From the NCBI GenBank assembly GCA_023140215.1, contig JAGLMC010000064.1, positions 1 through 56,977 of the forward strand: a stretch of DNA of 56,977 bases, given 5' to 3'. A program made the translations under genes and the position numbers. Positions 8,415 through 16,928 of this stretch are shown in pieces (position 1 is the first letter of the stretch; every line of letters begins with the position of its first letter). This DNA comes from Alphaproteobacteria bacterium (GTDB taxonomy: Bacteria; Pseudomonadota; Alphaproteobacteria; Micavibrionales; Micavibrionaceae). The notes below the pieces were generated by a model. It was not told where the DNA came from, did not search any database, and saw only the letters and a program-made list of their open reading frames with translations.

Positions 8415-8621
8415 TTAGTTTTTCTTGGAAGGAGGCATTTTCTTTTCAATAAACATCACATGTTTACCTTTCTTGCCGGTTTCTTCATTAACAGCCCATG
8501 GATCATATTTTTTCTTTTGAATTTTATATTCAGCTCTAGGGCTGCGTGTTGCGTAATAACGGTATCCGGTATCCGCTTCGCTTTCCAGTCTAACTTTGAT
8601 GGCGCCACCTTTTTTAGCCAT
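8415..8621 (-). CDS. rpmG: 50S ribosomal protein L33
   Basis: A 68-residue basic protein starting MAKKGGAIKVRLESEADTG, with YYATRSPR and a KKYDP core: ribosomal protein L33 of the proteobacterial type, slightly longer at the C-terminus than the usual 55 residues, which is common in alphaproteobacteria. It has no cysteines, so it is the zinc-free form. It is the last gene of the minus-strand block that starts at pyrB, 83 bases beyond topA. An rnr gene often lies between topA and rpmG in relatives and is absent here. Confidence 0.95.
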   Translation of the reverse strand: MAKKGGAIKVRLESEADTGYRYYATRSPRAEYKIQKKKYDPWAVNEETGKKGKHVMFIEKKMPPSKKN

Positions 8622-8704
8622 TTTCTAATACTCCCAATGTAATCTCGAGCCGTCTTATGCCGTGTTTTAAAGGTGATGTCAAGTAATTCAGGTATATGAA
8701 TTTT

Positions 8705-11275
8705 TTATTTATTCTTCTTTTTAGGTGCTGATTTTTTCTTTTTTGCAGTTTTCTTTTTTTTCTTTTTAGTTGGAGCTTTTGTCTTTTCTTCTGCCTTTGC
8801 AGCTTTTGCTTCTTCTCGTGCAGCGCGTTTCTTAACACCTTCAGCAATAACATCTACAGCGCGGTTCATGCCGATAGTCATTAAATCATCATCTTTTGGC
8901 AGGGAGGTAAATACCCCGTCATGCTTAAGGAATGGGCCAAAGCGACCAATTCCGGCTTGAATCATTTTGCCGGTTTCCGGATGGTTTCCAACATCACGAG
9001 GAAGTGCAAGAAGATCAATAGCCATTTCTAGCGTTACATCTGCTACGCTCACACCTTTTTGAAGTCCTTGACGTTTGGGTTTTGGCTGAACAGGTTTTTT
9101 CGGTTTTTTCGGAGCGCGTTTACCTGCGGCCTTTGCGGCTTTTTTGGCTGTTTCCCATGTGAGTAGTTCTTTTTCATAGGGAGCCATATCTATAATTTCA
9201 TTTGGCGCAGGATCAAGCTGTACATAAGGGCCATATGGACCTTTGCGTAATGTGATTGTTCGTGCTGTTCCCGGGTCTTTACCAAGTATTTTTGGTTGAT
9301 TTGCTAAGGCTGCGGATTCAGCGTCTTCGCTTGCTTCACTACCGGGAGCAACAAGTGGACGTGTATATTTACATTCCGGATAATTAGAGCAACCAATAAA
9401 AGCCCCGAATTTCCCAAGTTTCAAACCAATTCGTCCATCATCGCAAGCCTGACATTTGCGCACATCTCTGCCTTTTTCTTCAGGCAAAAAGTGAGGAGCT
9501 AGCTTTTCATCGAGATAATCAATTACCTCTGTGATGGTTAGGTCTTTTGTGCCATCAACAGCATTTTTAAAATCTATCCAGAACAGGCGTAGAGTTTCTT
9601 TCCATGCTACATGACCGGAAGCAATCGCATCCAGTTCTTCTTCAAGATTGGCCGTAAAATCATAATCAACATATTTGGCAAAGAATTTCTCCAGAAATGT
9701 TATAACAAGTCGCCCTCTGTCTTCAGGCTTAAATCGGCGTTTATCCATAGTGACATAATTTCGTTCACGCAGAACTTGCAATATAGATGCGTAAGTAGAT
9801 GGGCGACCAATTCCAAGTTCTTCCATTTTCTTTACCAGAGTAGCTTCGCTGTAGCGCGGAGGGGGCTGTGTAAAGTGTTGGTTAGGATCAATATTGATAA
9901 TTTTTGTATTGTCGTTTTCTTTCATTGGTGGAAGCCGGCGATCTTTTTCGTTTTTTTCATTTTCGTCTTCATCTTCATCATCTTCATGATAAAGAGTTAA
10001 AAATCCATCAAAGGAAATAACCGATCCGGTTGCGCGTAAAATAACATCATCTGTTCCATCAGATATGGAAACACCCATTTGATCCATTACCGCATTTTCC
10101 ATTTGAGATGCTACAGCACGTTTCCAAATTAGCTCATATAGCGAAAGCTGTTCTGGGTCTAATTTTCCACGAAGTGAGTCTGGCGTGCGGGATAGGCTTG
10201 TCGGGCGAATGGCTTCATGTGCTTCTTGTGCATTTTTAGCTTTGGATTTATATAGACGAGGAGAGTCAGGTAAATATTTATTACCATAATTTTTGCTAAT
10301 AACTTTACGGCACTCTGTAACAGCCTCATCAGAAAGGGTTGTACCATCTGTACGCATATAAGTAATTAAACCAACGGTTTCGCCGTCAATATCCATTCCT
10401 TCATAAAGTCTCTGTGCAAGTCGCATTGTATGTGATGCTGTAAAACGAAGCTTTCGAGAGGATTCCATTTGAAGGCTAGAGGTAATAAAAGGCGGTGCCG
10501 GATTGCGTCGAACCTGCTTTTTATCAATTTTTTGAATGGATAAGCTTTTGTTTTTAATTCTCTCTAGGGCGTTATGGGCATCTTCTTCATTTCCAATATC
10601 AAATTTGGATAATTTATTTCCTGAAAGATGTGTAAGCCGTGCTATAAATGGTGCACCATCAGGTGTATGTAATTTTGTTTCTATGCTCCAATATTCCTGC
10701 GGATTAAATTTTTCAATCTCAAATTCACGTTCACAAATTAGTCGCAGAGCTACAGATTGTACGCGTCCGGCAGAACGAGAGCCGGGTAGTTTTCTCCAGA
10801 GCACAGGGGAAAGGTTAAATCCTACAAGATAATCAAGAGCGCGTCTTGCGAGATATGCTTCAATCAGGCGATTATCAAGTCCGCGTGTATTTTTAAACGC
10901 TTCCTGTACAGCCTTTTTGGTAATTTCGTTAAAGGTTACGCGGCGAACATCTTTACCATTAAGCAATCCGTCTTCTTTAAGTATTTCATTTACATGCCAT
11001 GCAATGGCCTCGCCTTCTCTGTCAGGGTCAGGAGCAAGATATATAATCTTGGCGGCTTTTACGGCTTTTTTTATTTCATTTACATTTTTGATTGCTCGCT
11101 CGCCAAGTTCCCATTTCATTTCAAAGTTATCATCTGGAAGAACTGAGCCATCTTTGTTTACTAGATCACGTACATGACCATATGAAGCCAGCACATAAAA
11201 ATCTGAGCCAAGATATTTGTTAATAGTCTTGGCTTTGGCCGGAGATTCAACGATTACAAGGTTGTCTGCGCTCAC
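8705..11275 (-). CDS. topA: DNA topoisomerase I
   Basis: An 856-residue type IA topoisomerase that relaxes negative supercoils. The TOPRIM domain opens the chain (ESPAKAKTI, then DPDREGEAIAWH). The active-site tyrosine is Y306 in ITYMRTDGT. A C4 zinc-ribbon repeat (CQACDDGRIGLKLG then CSNYPEC) follows the core, and two further topoisomerase C-terminal repeats lack cysteines. The last 40 or so residues are almost pure Lys/Ala/Glu, a basic tail common in alphaproteobacterial TopA. It starts four bases after dprA ends and is presumably translationally linked to it. Confidence 0.96.
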   Translation of the reverse strand: MSADNLVIVESPAKAKTINKYLGSDFYVLASYGHVRDLVNKDGSVLPDDNFEMKWELGERAIKNVNEIKKAVKAAKIIYLAPDPDREGEAIAWHVNEILKEDGLLNGKDVRRVTFNEITKKAVQEAFKNTRGLDNRLIEAYLARRALDYLVGFNLSPVLWRKLPGSRSAGRVQSVALRLICEREFEIEKFNPQEYWSIETKLHTPDGAPFIARLTHLSGNKLSKFDIGNEEDAHNALERIKNKSLSIQKIDKKQVRRNPAPPFITSSLQMESSRKLRFTASHTMRLAQRLYEGMDIDGETVGLITYMRTDGTTLSDEAVTECRKVISKNYGNKYLPDSPRLYKSKAKNAQEAHEAIRPTSLSRTPDSLRGKLDPEQLSLYELIWKRAVASQMENAVMDQMGVSISDGTDDVILRATGSVISFDGFLTLYHEDDEDEDENEKNEKDRRLPPMKENDNTKIINIDPNQHFTQPPPRYSEATLVKKMEELGIGRPSTYASILQVLRERNYVTMDKRRFKPEDRGRLVITFLEKFFAKYVDYDFTANLEEELDAIASGHVAWKETLRLFWIDFKNAVDGTKDLTITEVIDYLDEKLAPHFLPEEKGRDVRKCQACDDGRIGLKLGKFGAFIGCSNYPECKYTRPLVAPGSEASEDAESAALANQPKILGKDPGTARTITLRKGPYGPYVQLDPAPNEIIDMAPYEKELLTWETAKKAAKAAGKRAPKKPKKPVQPKPKRQGLQKGVSVADVTLEMAIDLLALPRDVGNHPETGKMIQAGIGRFGPFLKHDGVFTSLPKDDDLMTIGMNRAVDVIAEGVKKRAAREEAKAAKAEEKTKAPTKKKKKKTAKKKKSAPKKKNK

Positions 11276-11279
11276 TTTT

Positions 11280-12479
11280 TTATCCTTCTTGTGTCAGGCT
11301 AACTTTATTTCCTGGTGTGCGTTTTATACGTTCTGCCAGTTCTAGTTCAAGTAAAATTATTTGTAAAACAGGAATACTCAAATGACATGCTCGGATCAAT
11401 TCGTCAACAGAAACGGGTGTAAAAGATAAATTGTTAAGTACGATTTCTTGAGAATTTTGTGGAATATCATTGTCTTGAGCAAGGTCTTGAGCAAAGTTTT
11501 TTGAAAGTTCCGGAGAAAGTATGGTGTGAAAGTCATTATTTGCAGGTGCGGATTCGCGCATAGTTTGATCTGTGAAATCATTTAAGCTCTCTAGTACATC
11601 ATGAGCATTACGTACAATAGTAGCTCCATCACGTAATAAATAATTAGTTCCGGCAGCACGAGGATCAAGCGGATGACCCGGCACAGCAAATACATCCCGT
11701 CCTTGCTCTCCTGCAAGTCGCGCTGTAATTAAAGAGCCAGAGCGCATTGTAGCTTCAACCACTATAACGCCCTTAGATAATCCGGAGACAATTCGGTTGC
11801 GTTTAGGAAAGCTCTGAGCGTATGGTTTTTGACCTAGTTTGTTTTCAGCAATAATCAGCCCGCATTCTTTAATTTGTTCATAAAGTCCTGTATTTTCTTC
11901 CGGATAAATAACATCAATCCCACCGGCTACAACGGCAATTGTTCCTGTTTCAAGAGCGCCATTATGAGAAGCAGTATCAATTCCACGGGCAAGTCCGGAA
12001 ACAATAACTTGATTTTTTGTGCCAAGCTCAGATGCAAGCTTTTGCGCAAATTTGCGTCCGTTTAAAGAGGCATTGCGCGCACCAACCATAGAAATACATT
12101 GTTTGTTCATTAAGGTAGCATCACCCAATACACTAATCACAGGTGGTGCTCCTTGTGTAGCGGTTAGTGCTAGAGGGTAAGCGTCTTCGGCAGCGGTAAT
12201 AATATCTCCGCCAATATTTTGCAGAGCTTCGTATTCACGTTCTATAATTGAAAGAGGCGGGGCGGTAAGTGGTTTTTTCCGTCCGCCACGTTTGGAAAGT
12301 TCCGGTAGGATTTCAATTGCTTTTGAGGCACTGCCATATACATCGATAAGTTTGTAAAAGGTTACAGGGCCGATATTTTCCGTATGGCTCAAACGCATCC
12401 ATGCAAGTTTTTCTGATTCATTGAGTGTGTTTATTAGATGGTGTTTGCTTTCATTATTTGGAATAATTTTCTCAGTCAT
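11280..12479 (-). CDS. dprA: DNA processing protein DprA
   Basis: 399 residues. The Rossmann-fold DNA-binding core carries SMVGARNAS, SGLARGIDTASH, GGIDVIYPEEN and FPKRNRIVSGLS, the DprA signature. A short winged-helix (DML1-like) domain ends the chain. DprA loads RecA onto incoming single-stranded DNA in natural transformation and is widely conserved outside competent bacteria. The frame is open to 12551, but I start at ATG 12479 because AGGA lies seven bases upstream and the ATG overlaps the last codons of plsY by 8 bases, a typical coupled start. Confidence 0.93.
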   Translation of the reverse strand: MTEKIIPNNESKHHLINTLNESEKLAWMRLSHTENIGPVTFYKLIDVYGSASKAIEILPELSKRGGRKKPLTAPPLSIIEREYEALQNIGGDIITAAEDAYPLALTATQGAPPVISVLGDATLMNKQCISMVGARNASLNGRKFAQKLASELGTKNQVIVSGLARGIDTASHNGALETGTIAVVAGGIDVIYPEENTGLYEQIKECGLIIAENKLGQKPYAQSFPKRNRIVSGLSKGVIVVEATMRSGSLITARLAGEQGRDVFAVPGHPLDPRAAGTNYLLRDGATIVRNAHDVLESLNDFTDQTMRESAPANNDFHTILSPELSKNFAQDLAQDNDIPQNSQEIVLNNLSFTPVSVDELIRACHLSIPVLQIILLELELAERIKRTPGNKVSLTQEG

Positions 12480-13086
12480 TTTTATTCCTGATTTTAGGCT
12501 CTGTTCCTTCAATGAGGCGTTTGATATTGTCTTTGTGACGGAAATAAACAAGAACTGTAATTATCAATACAATTACAAAAGGTGGTGAGCCATAGATAAA
12601 AAATGTTGCTATAAGTGCTGTAGCTAACGAAGCGAGAGCTGCCAGTGATGATATGCGAAAAGTAAAGGTAAAGATTAGCCATGTGATGCATGCCACCAGA
12701 CCGGCATAAGGAACTGAGGCTAATAAAACTCCAATTGTTGTTGCTACGCCTTTACCACCTTTGAATTTTAGCCAAACAGGGAAGCAATGTCCGATTATAG
12801 CGCCAAGACCAAAGAGCAAAGCAAAAACATTGATAAAGTTATCAGGTACAGATGGATCAGGCGGTGCAGATAAATTAATAGTGAGAAGAATTGGCACAGC
12901 TCCTTTTGCCATATCTAAAAAAAGAGTAATGCCGGCTAGAGCTTTATTTCCTGTGCGAAGGACGTTAGTCGCACCTATATTACCAGAACCGATTTTTCTA
13001 ATATCTCCGTAACCTGCCAGCTTTGATAAAAGAAAACCGAATGGAATTGAGCCTATAAAGTAACCAATCAAAAAAGTAAAAAACAT
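12472..13086 (-). CDS. plsY: Acyl-phosphate:glycerol-3-phosphate acyltransferase
   Basis: A 204-residue polytopic membrane protein with about five membrane spans. The family motifs are GSGNIGATNVLRTG, the KGGKGVATTIG loop in the middle, and GHCFPVWLKFKGG just before it. PlsY transfers the acyl group from acyl-phosphate to glycerol-3-phosphate, the first step of phospholipid synthesis, with PlsX as supplier. It sits between pyrB (3 bases upstream) and dprA (overlap). In many alphaproteobacteria pyrC lies between pyrB and plsY; it is missing here. Confidence 0.96.
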   Translation of the reverse strand: MFFTFLIGYFIGSIPFGFLLSKLAGYGDIRKIGSGNIGATNVLRTGNKALAGITLFLDMAKGAVPILLTINLSAPPDPSVPDNFINVFALLFGLGAIIGHCFPVWLKFKGGKGVATTIGVLLASVPYAGLVACITWLIFTFTFRISSLAALASLATALIATFFIYGSPPFVIVLIITVLVYFRHKDNIKRLIEGTEPKIRNKND

Positions 13087-13089
13087 TTT

Positions 13090-14010
13090 TTATCCACCTA
13101 TTAACATATCTAAAACAGCCATTCGTGTTGGAATGCCGTTAGCAACTTGACGTGAGATCATAGAATGACGAGGATCATCAGCTACATCATCCGCAATTTC
13201 AATACCGCGATTCATAGGTCCCGGATGCATAACGATAACATCTTTTTTTGCAATCTTTAAACGTTCCTGCGTTAGGCCAAAGTCTTTAAAGTAAGTTTGT
13301 GTATCTGGAATGAGAGATTTGTCCATACGTTCTTTTTGAATGCGTAGCATCATTATTACATCTGTGCCCGGAAGACCTTCTTCCATGGATGTGAATTTCT
13401 CAATGCCATCAAGCGGGAATGCTCCTTTTGGGTCATGTGGTATTAAAAATTCAGGCGCGATTACTTTTACTTGAGCGCCCATTTTTTTGAGCAAATGAGC
13501 ATTTGAGTTTGCCACACGGCTATGTGCAACATCACCACAAAGCGCAACGTTTAATCCTTCAAGTGTTTTCTTTTCCTGTATCATGGTAAGGGCATCAAGA
13601 AGTGCTTGTGTCGGGTGTTCATGCCAGCTATCTCCGCCATTGATAACAGGACAATTTACGCGATTTGCTACAAAACTTGGTGCGCCATATTCACTGTGAC
13701 GAATGACAATGGCATCAGGTTTCATTTCGCTGAGTGTATCAATTGTATCAGTAAAACTTTCATCTTTATGTACAGATGATATTTTGGGATGCCACACTAC
13801 AGTATTTGCGCCAAGGCGTTTAGAGGCGATATCAAAAGATGTTAATGTGCGGGTGGAATTTTCAAAAAACAGAGTAAGGATAATTTTATTATGTAGTTTA
13901 TTTTTATCCCAAGAACCATTTTCCAGACTATCAGCATAGAATTTTGCATGCTCCAGATAGTCTTCAATTTCATCAGTGCTAAGTTCATTTATGCCGAGCA
14001 GGTGTTTCAT
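13090..14010 (-). CDS. pyrB: Aspartate carbamoyltransferase catalytic subunit
   Basis: 306 residues, catalytic chain of ATCase, which condenses carbamoyl phosphate and aspartate in pyrimidine synthesis. The carbamoyl-phosphate loop is ENSTRTLTSF, followed by HPTQALLDALT and, near the end, HPGPMNRGIEI. Length and motifs are complete. It is the first gene of the minus-strand block pyrB-plsY-dprA-topA-rpmG. No pyrI or pyrC lies next to it, so the partners of this step are encoded elsewhere. Confidence 0.96.
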   Translation of the reverse strand: MKHLLGINELSTDEIEDYLEHAKFYADSLENGSWDKNKLHNKIILTLFFENSTRTLTSFDIASKRLGANTVVWHPKISSVHKDESFTDTIDTLSEMKPDAIVIRHSEYGAPSFVANRVNCPVINGGDSWHEHPTQALLDALTMIQEKKTLEGLNVALCGDVAHSRVANSNAHLLKKMGAQVKVIAPEFLIPHDPKGAFPLDGIEKFTSMEEGLPGTDVIMMLRIQKERMDKSLIPDTQTYFKDFGLTQERLKIAKKDVIVMHPGPMNRGIEIADDVADDPRHSMISRQVANGIPTRMAVLDMLIGG

Positions 14011-14116
14011 TTATCTACCTATATTTTTATTCTATTATATCTTTTGTACTTAAATGCAGGTGTTTTTCAAGTGTTTCTTGTGTGTGTTGTATTGTGTTAT
14101 TTTATATTTTCTTTAG

Positions 14117-14638
14117 TTAAAATAGCGATTCCAGTATGTTTTTAGGAAAATCTTTAAACATATAAATAGCTGTGAGGATAATGCCTATTGCAAAGCCGGG
14201 GCCTGCCGGTAGAGATAATGTACCAAGTTTTATAGGCTTGCCTGTTTTGGCTTTGTTATAAATTGCAAGCCCCAGACCGTGAGCAATACCTGCAAGTGCG
14301 CCTAATGTCAGGGCAATGAGCACATAGTAAGAGCCAAGCCATATTCCGGCTGCGATAAGTAGCTTTACATCTCCAAGTCCTAAAGCATCGTCTTGATAAA
14401 ACATGGAGGCCAGAATTCTTATAATATATAAAATGCCACCTCCAATAAATCCGCCAAGAAGCATATCTGACATGTCAAGATATGTGAAAGTTGAGCATAG
14501 GTGAAAAACAAGGCCGAATGATGCAAATCCAAGAACCAGCTCATTTGGAAGGAGGCTTGTTTTTAAGTCGATGGAGGAGAGAAAATACAGTATAATTAAG
14601 CCGCCAATTAAGGATAAGATAGCAATAATTTCAAGCAT
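14117..14638 (-). CDS. Prepilin peptidase (A24 family, short form)
   Basis: A 173-residue membrane protein with about six spans. The two catalytic aspartates of type IV prepilin peptidases are visible: one in SSIDLKTSLLPN near the N-terminus and one in ALGLGDVKLL in the middle. The N-terminal cysteine-rich methylase domain of PilD is absent, as in CpaA/TadV-type enzymes. It cleaves leader peptides from prepilins at the inner membrane. It is divergent from the pilus operon that starts at 14886 and is the obvious processing enzyme for the pilin-like proteins at 23329-24871. Confidence 0.88.
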   Translation of the reverse strand: MLEIIAILSLIGGLIILYFLSSIDLKTSLLPNELVLGFASFGLVFHLCSTFTYLDMSDMLLGGFIGGGILYIIRILASMFYQDDALGLGDVKLLIAAGIWLGSYYVLIALTLGALAGIAHGLGLAIYNKAKTGKPIKLGTLSLPAGPGFAIGIILTAIYMFKDFPKNILESLF

Positions 14639-14885
14639 TATCAGTTAAGTACCTTATATTTTAATTTGCTGTGTGAGTATGATTTTGACCATATGTGCAA
14701 AGAAACAGTAAATCAAGGGTGTTTGTTTATAATAGGGATTTTAAGATGTTTTGTGTTGGTATGTGTACAACTGAGTATGGAGCCGGTCAAAAATGTTGAA
14801 TCTGTTTTTTTTTAGTTTAAGCTTAAAAAATAACTTTATAGTTGGGTTTTTTTATTGTGTTTTTTACGGTTTTTTGTAGATAAAT
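14639..14885. other. Divergent intergenic region at the head of the pilus locus
   Basis: 247 bases between the prepilin peptidase and the receiver gene. It is very AT-rich, with a T9 run and a TTAAGCTTAA palindrome near 14816-14826. Both promoters should be here but I cannot pick convincing -35/-10 pairs. No gene is seen. Confidence 0.4.
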
Positions 14886-15266
14886 ATGGCAGATAAAAGC
14901 AGAGTTTTGGTTGTTGAGGATAATGATTTTGTCCGTATGCAGATTGTCCATTTTTTAAATGATGGCGGATATGAAACCGTTGAGTGTTCTGATGGAGAGG
15001 AAGCTTTAGAGGAAGTTAGTAATAATATTGATGTTGCAATTGTTGACATTAGAATGGAGCCAATTGACGGCTTTGAGTTTTTAAGATCAATTCGTGGTAT
15101 GGATATGGCTACTCCAGTTGTTCTTGTGACTGGGGATCAAAATCCTGATTTGTTAAGTGAGGCAGCAAAATGGGGTGTGACTGCTGTTTTGATGAAGCCT
15201 GTTGAGCGTGATAGGTTGTTGAAAACTGTGGAAAGAATTATTCAGATGCGGGAACGGGCTTCATGA
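14886..15266 (+). CDS. Single-domain response regulator at the head of the pilus operon
   Basis: A 126-residue receiver with no output domain. Acidic residues E11/D12 precede the phosphoacceptor D54 in AIVDIRMEPIDGFEF; the switch T is in LVTGDQ and the conserved lysine in LMKPVERD. It is the first gene of the plus-strand pilus operon, and its stop codon overlaps the start of the secretin gene in an ATGA junction, so the two are translationally coupled. This suggests that phosphorylation of the receiver controls assembly or activity of the pilus machine directly. The kinase is not known; the hybrid kinase at 24868-26841 is a candidate by position. Confidence 0.85.
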   Translation: MADKSRVLVVEDNDFVRMQIVHFLNDGGYETVECSDGEEALEEVSNNIDVAIVDIRMEPIDGFEFLRSIRGMDMATPVVLVTGDQNPDLLSEAAKWGVTAVLMKPVERDRLLKTVERIIQMRERAS

Positions 15267-16792
15267 TTTTAATGAGTTTGAGAAGTAAAAGACTGTTGCA
15301 GTGTTTTTCATACATATGTTTATTTGTAGTTTCTTTATTTGTGCTTTCTTCTTGTTCACAGGTTAATGTGCCCGGTGCGCGCAATGCCAGTATTCCATCT
15401 CCGACTATGGCAGATAAGCGGCCAGAGGCAGTTAACGAGAGTCCGGATAGTGTGCTTTATCTTCCTTTAGGTAGTGATGTTCTTGTGCCGGAAGTAGAAG
15501 CCGGTTTTTCGTTGCCGAAAGAGTATGTAGGGCCATTTGAGTTACGTTCAGAAACTCTTGCAGGGGCTTTACAACTTATTTTGGCTGACTATGAAATACC
15601 ATTGGCTTTTGAGACTGATGAAGGGTTGACGCGAACAATTACAGTGGCGAATCTTCGAGGTTCTCTTGATCGGATTGTAAATAGAGTATGCTCTCTTGCA
15701 GATTTATATTGTGCTTTTGAGGATGGTATATTGGTTATTAAAGAGACACAGATTTTTACAGTAACAATTCCTCCTGTCGGTGGAGATACTGATATTCTCT
15801 CAGCTATGGCTACTGGCATAGAAGCTATTACAGGGCATGCTCCTATAACGGATAGCGGTACACGTACAATTATTTATGAAGCAACTAACAGGACAGCAAA
15901 GCTTGCCGAACGTTATTTTCAGCGTGTGCGCTCTAATACAGCACTTATTGTTTTTGAGGTTTATATATGGGAAGTCGGGCTTGATACGGATAATGCAACA
16001 GGCATTGATTGGGAGCAAATTAATGCGATTGGGAAATTTGTAGGAGGTGTTACGATACCGGGAGGAACTAGCGCTGATTACACGCCTATAAGTATTGGTT
16101 TGCCTACAATAAATGGTGAAGTTTCTTTTGATGGAAATGATGTTTTTGAGTTTATTTCCAATTATGGCGCAGTTAAAACTATTTCGCAGCCGCAAATTAC
16201 TGTTTTATCAGGGGCTTCTGCAACTTTACGTGCGGCTGATACTCGTAATTATGTTTCATCTCTTTCTCGATCTGTTGATAATGGTGAGGTCACTGTATCA
16301 ACAGAAACAGATTCCGTTGATACAGGCTTTACACTTACTATTTCCAGCGCTTGGGATAATGCAACTGTTTATGGAACAATTGAAATTCAGTTACAGGAGT
16401 TTCGTCGTTTTGTACCGTTCGATGCTGACGGAACTCAGTTACAGCTTCCAGAGACTACAGAACGTGAATTATCCACACAAATTCGTATGCGTCCCGGGGA
16501 TTCGCTTTTGATTGCGGGATTGGTGCGTGAGAACGATCAATTTGATAAATCGGGGCCCGGGTTTAATTCTCCTTTGTTCCCGACTTCACGTTCTTCAACA
16601 GTTTCAAACACAGAGCTTGTGTTTTTGTTAAAGCCGCGTGTGATTGTATATACTGCTGAAGGTGGTAATGTTGGCGTTAAGTCTGAGCCGGATACGGATG
16701 ATGAAGATATTCCCTATATACAGGCAAGAGATCGTAAAGAGGAGTTTCCGTTTGGTTCAATCTCGGAGAATATGTTGAATCCTGCTCTTTAG
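15263..16792 (+). CDS. Secretin lipoprotein, type IVb pilus/type II secretion-like
   Basis: 509 residues. A lipoprotein signal peptide ends in LSSC with the lipidated cysteine C31, followed by a proline-rich linker. The region about 90-180 resembles secretin N domains. The C-terminal half carries secretin features: VEVYIWEV-like strands, the ISQPQITVLSGASATLR segment, and the late MRPGDSLLIAGLV motif that marks the secretin core. It would form the outer-membrane ring of the apparatus, like PilN of thin pili or BfpB. The start at 15263 overlaps the receiver stop codon; a second ATG at 15272 would give the same mature protein. Only the detailed subfamily is uncertain. Confidence 0.85.
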   Translation: MILMSLRSKRLLQCFSYICLFVVSLFVLSSCSQVNVPGARNASIPSPTMADKRPEAVNESPDSVLYLPLGSDVLVPEVEAGFSLPKEYVGPFELRSETLAGALQLILADYEIPLAFETDEGLTRTITVANLRGSLDRIVNRVCSLADLYCAFEDGILVIKETQIFTVTIPPVGGDTDILSAMATGIEAITGHAPITDSGTRTIIYEATNRTAKLAERYFQRVRSNTALIVFEVYIWEVGLDTDNATGIDWEQINAIGKFVGGVTIPGGTSADYTPISIGLPTINGEVSFDGNDVFEFISNYGAVKTISQPQITVLSGASATLRAADTRNYVSSLSRSVDNGEVTVSTETDSVDTGFTLTISSAWDNATVYGTIEIQLQEFRRFVPFDADGTQLQLPETTERELSTQIRMRPGDSLLIAGLVRENDQFDKSGPGFNSPLFPTSRSSTVSNTELVFLLKPRVIVYTAEGGNVGVKSEPDTDDEDIPYIQARDRKEEFPFGSISENMLNPAL

Positions 16793-16928
16793 TGTGCTGT
16801 TTTTGTTTTATTCTTTTATGATAGGTATATAATAATCTTGTCTTTGCTCATTTTCCTTTTTTGGTTTATGGTATAGTGATTCTCTAGGGCTTTTTATTCT
16901 TAGGAGCTCGATTCTGTTTGGTTTTGTC

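Noticed and set aside
8614-8853. Lys-rich minus-strand frame of 79 residues
   Set aside because: Another frame of the repetitive lysine tail of topA; no independent start signal.
12480-12551. N-terminal extension of DprA
   Set aside because: It overlaps plsY in another frame without a ribosome-binding site; the ATG at 12479 is coupled to plsY and has AGGA upstream.
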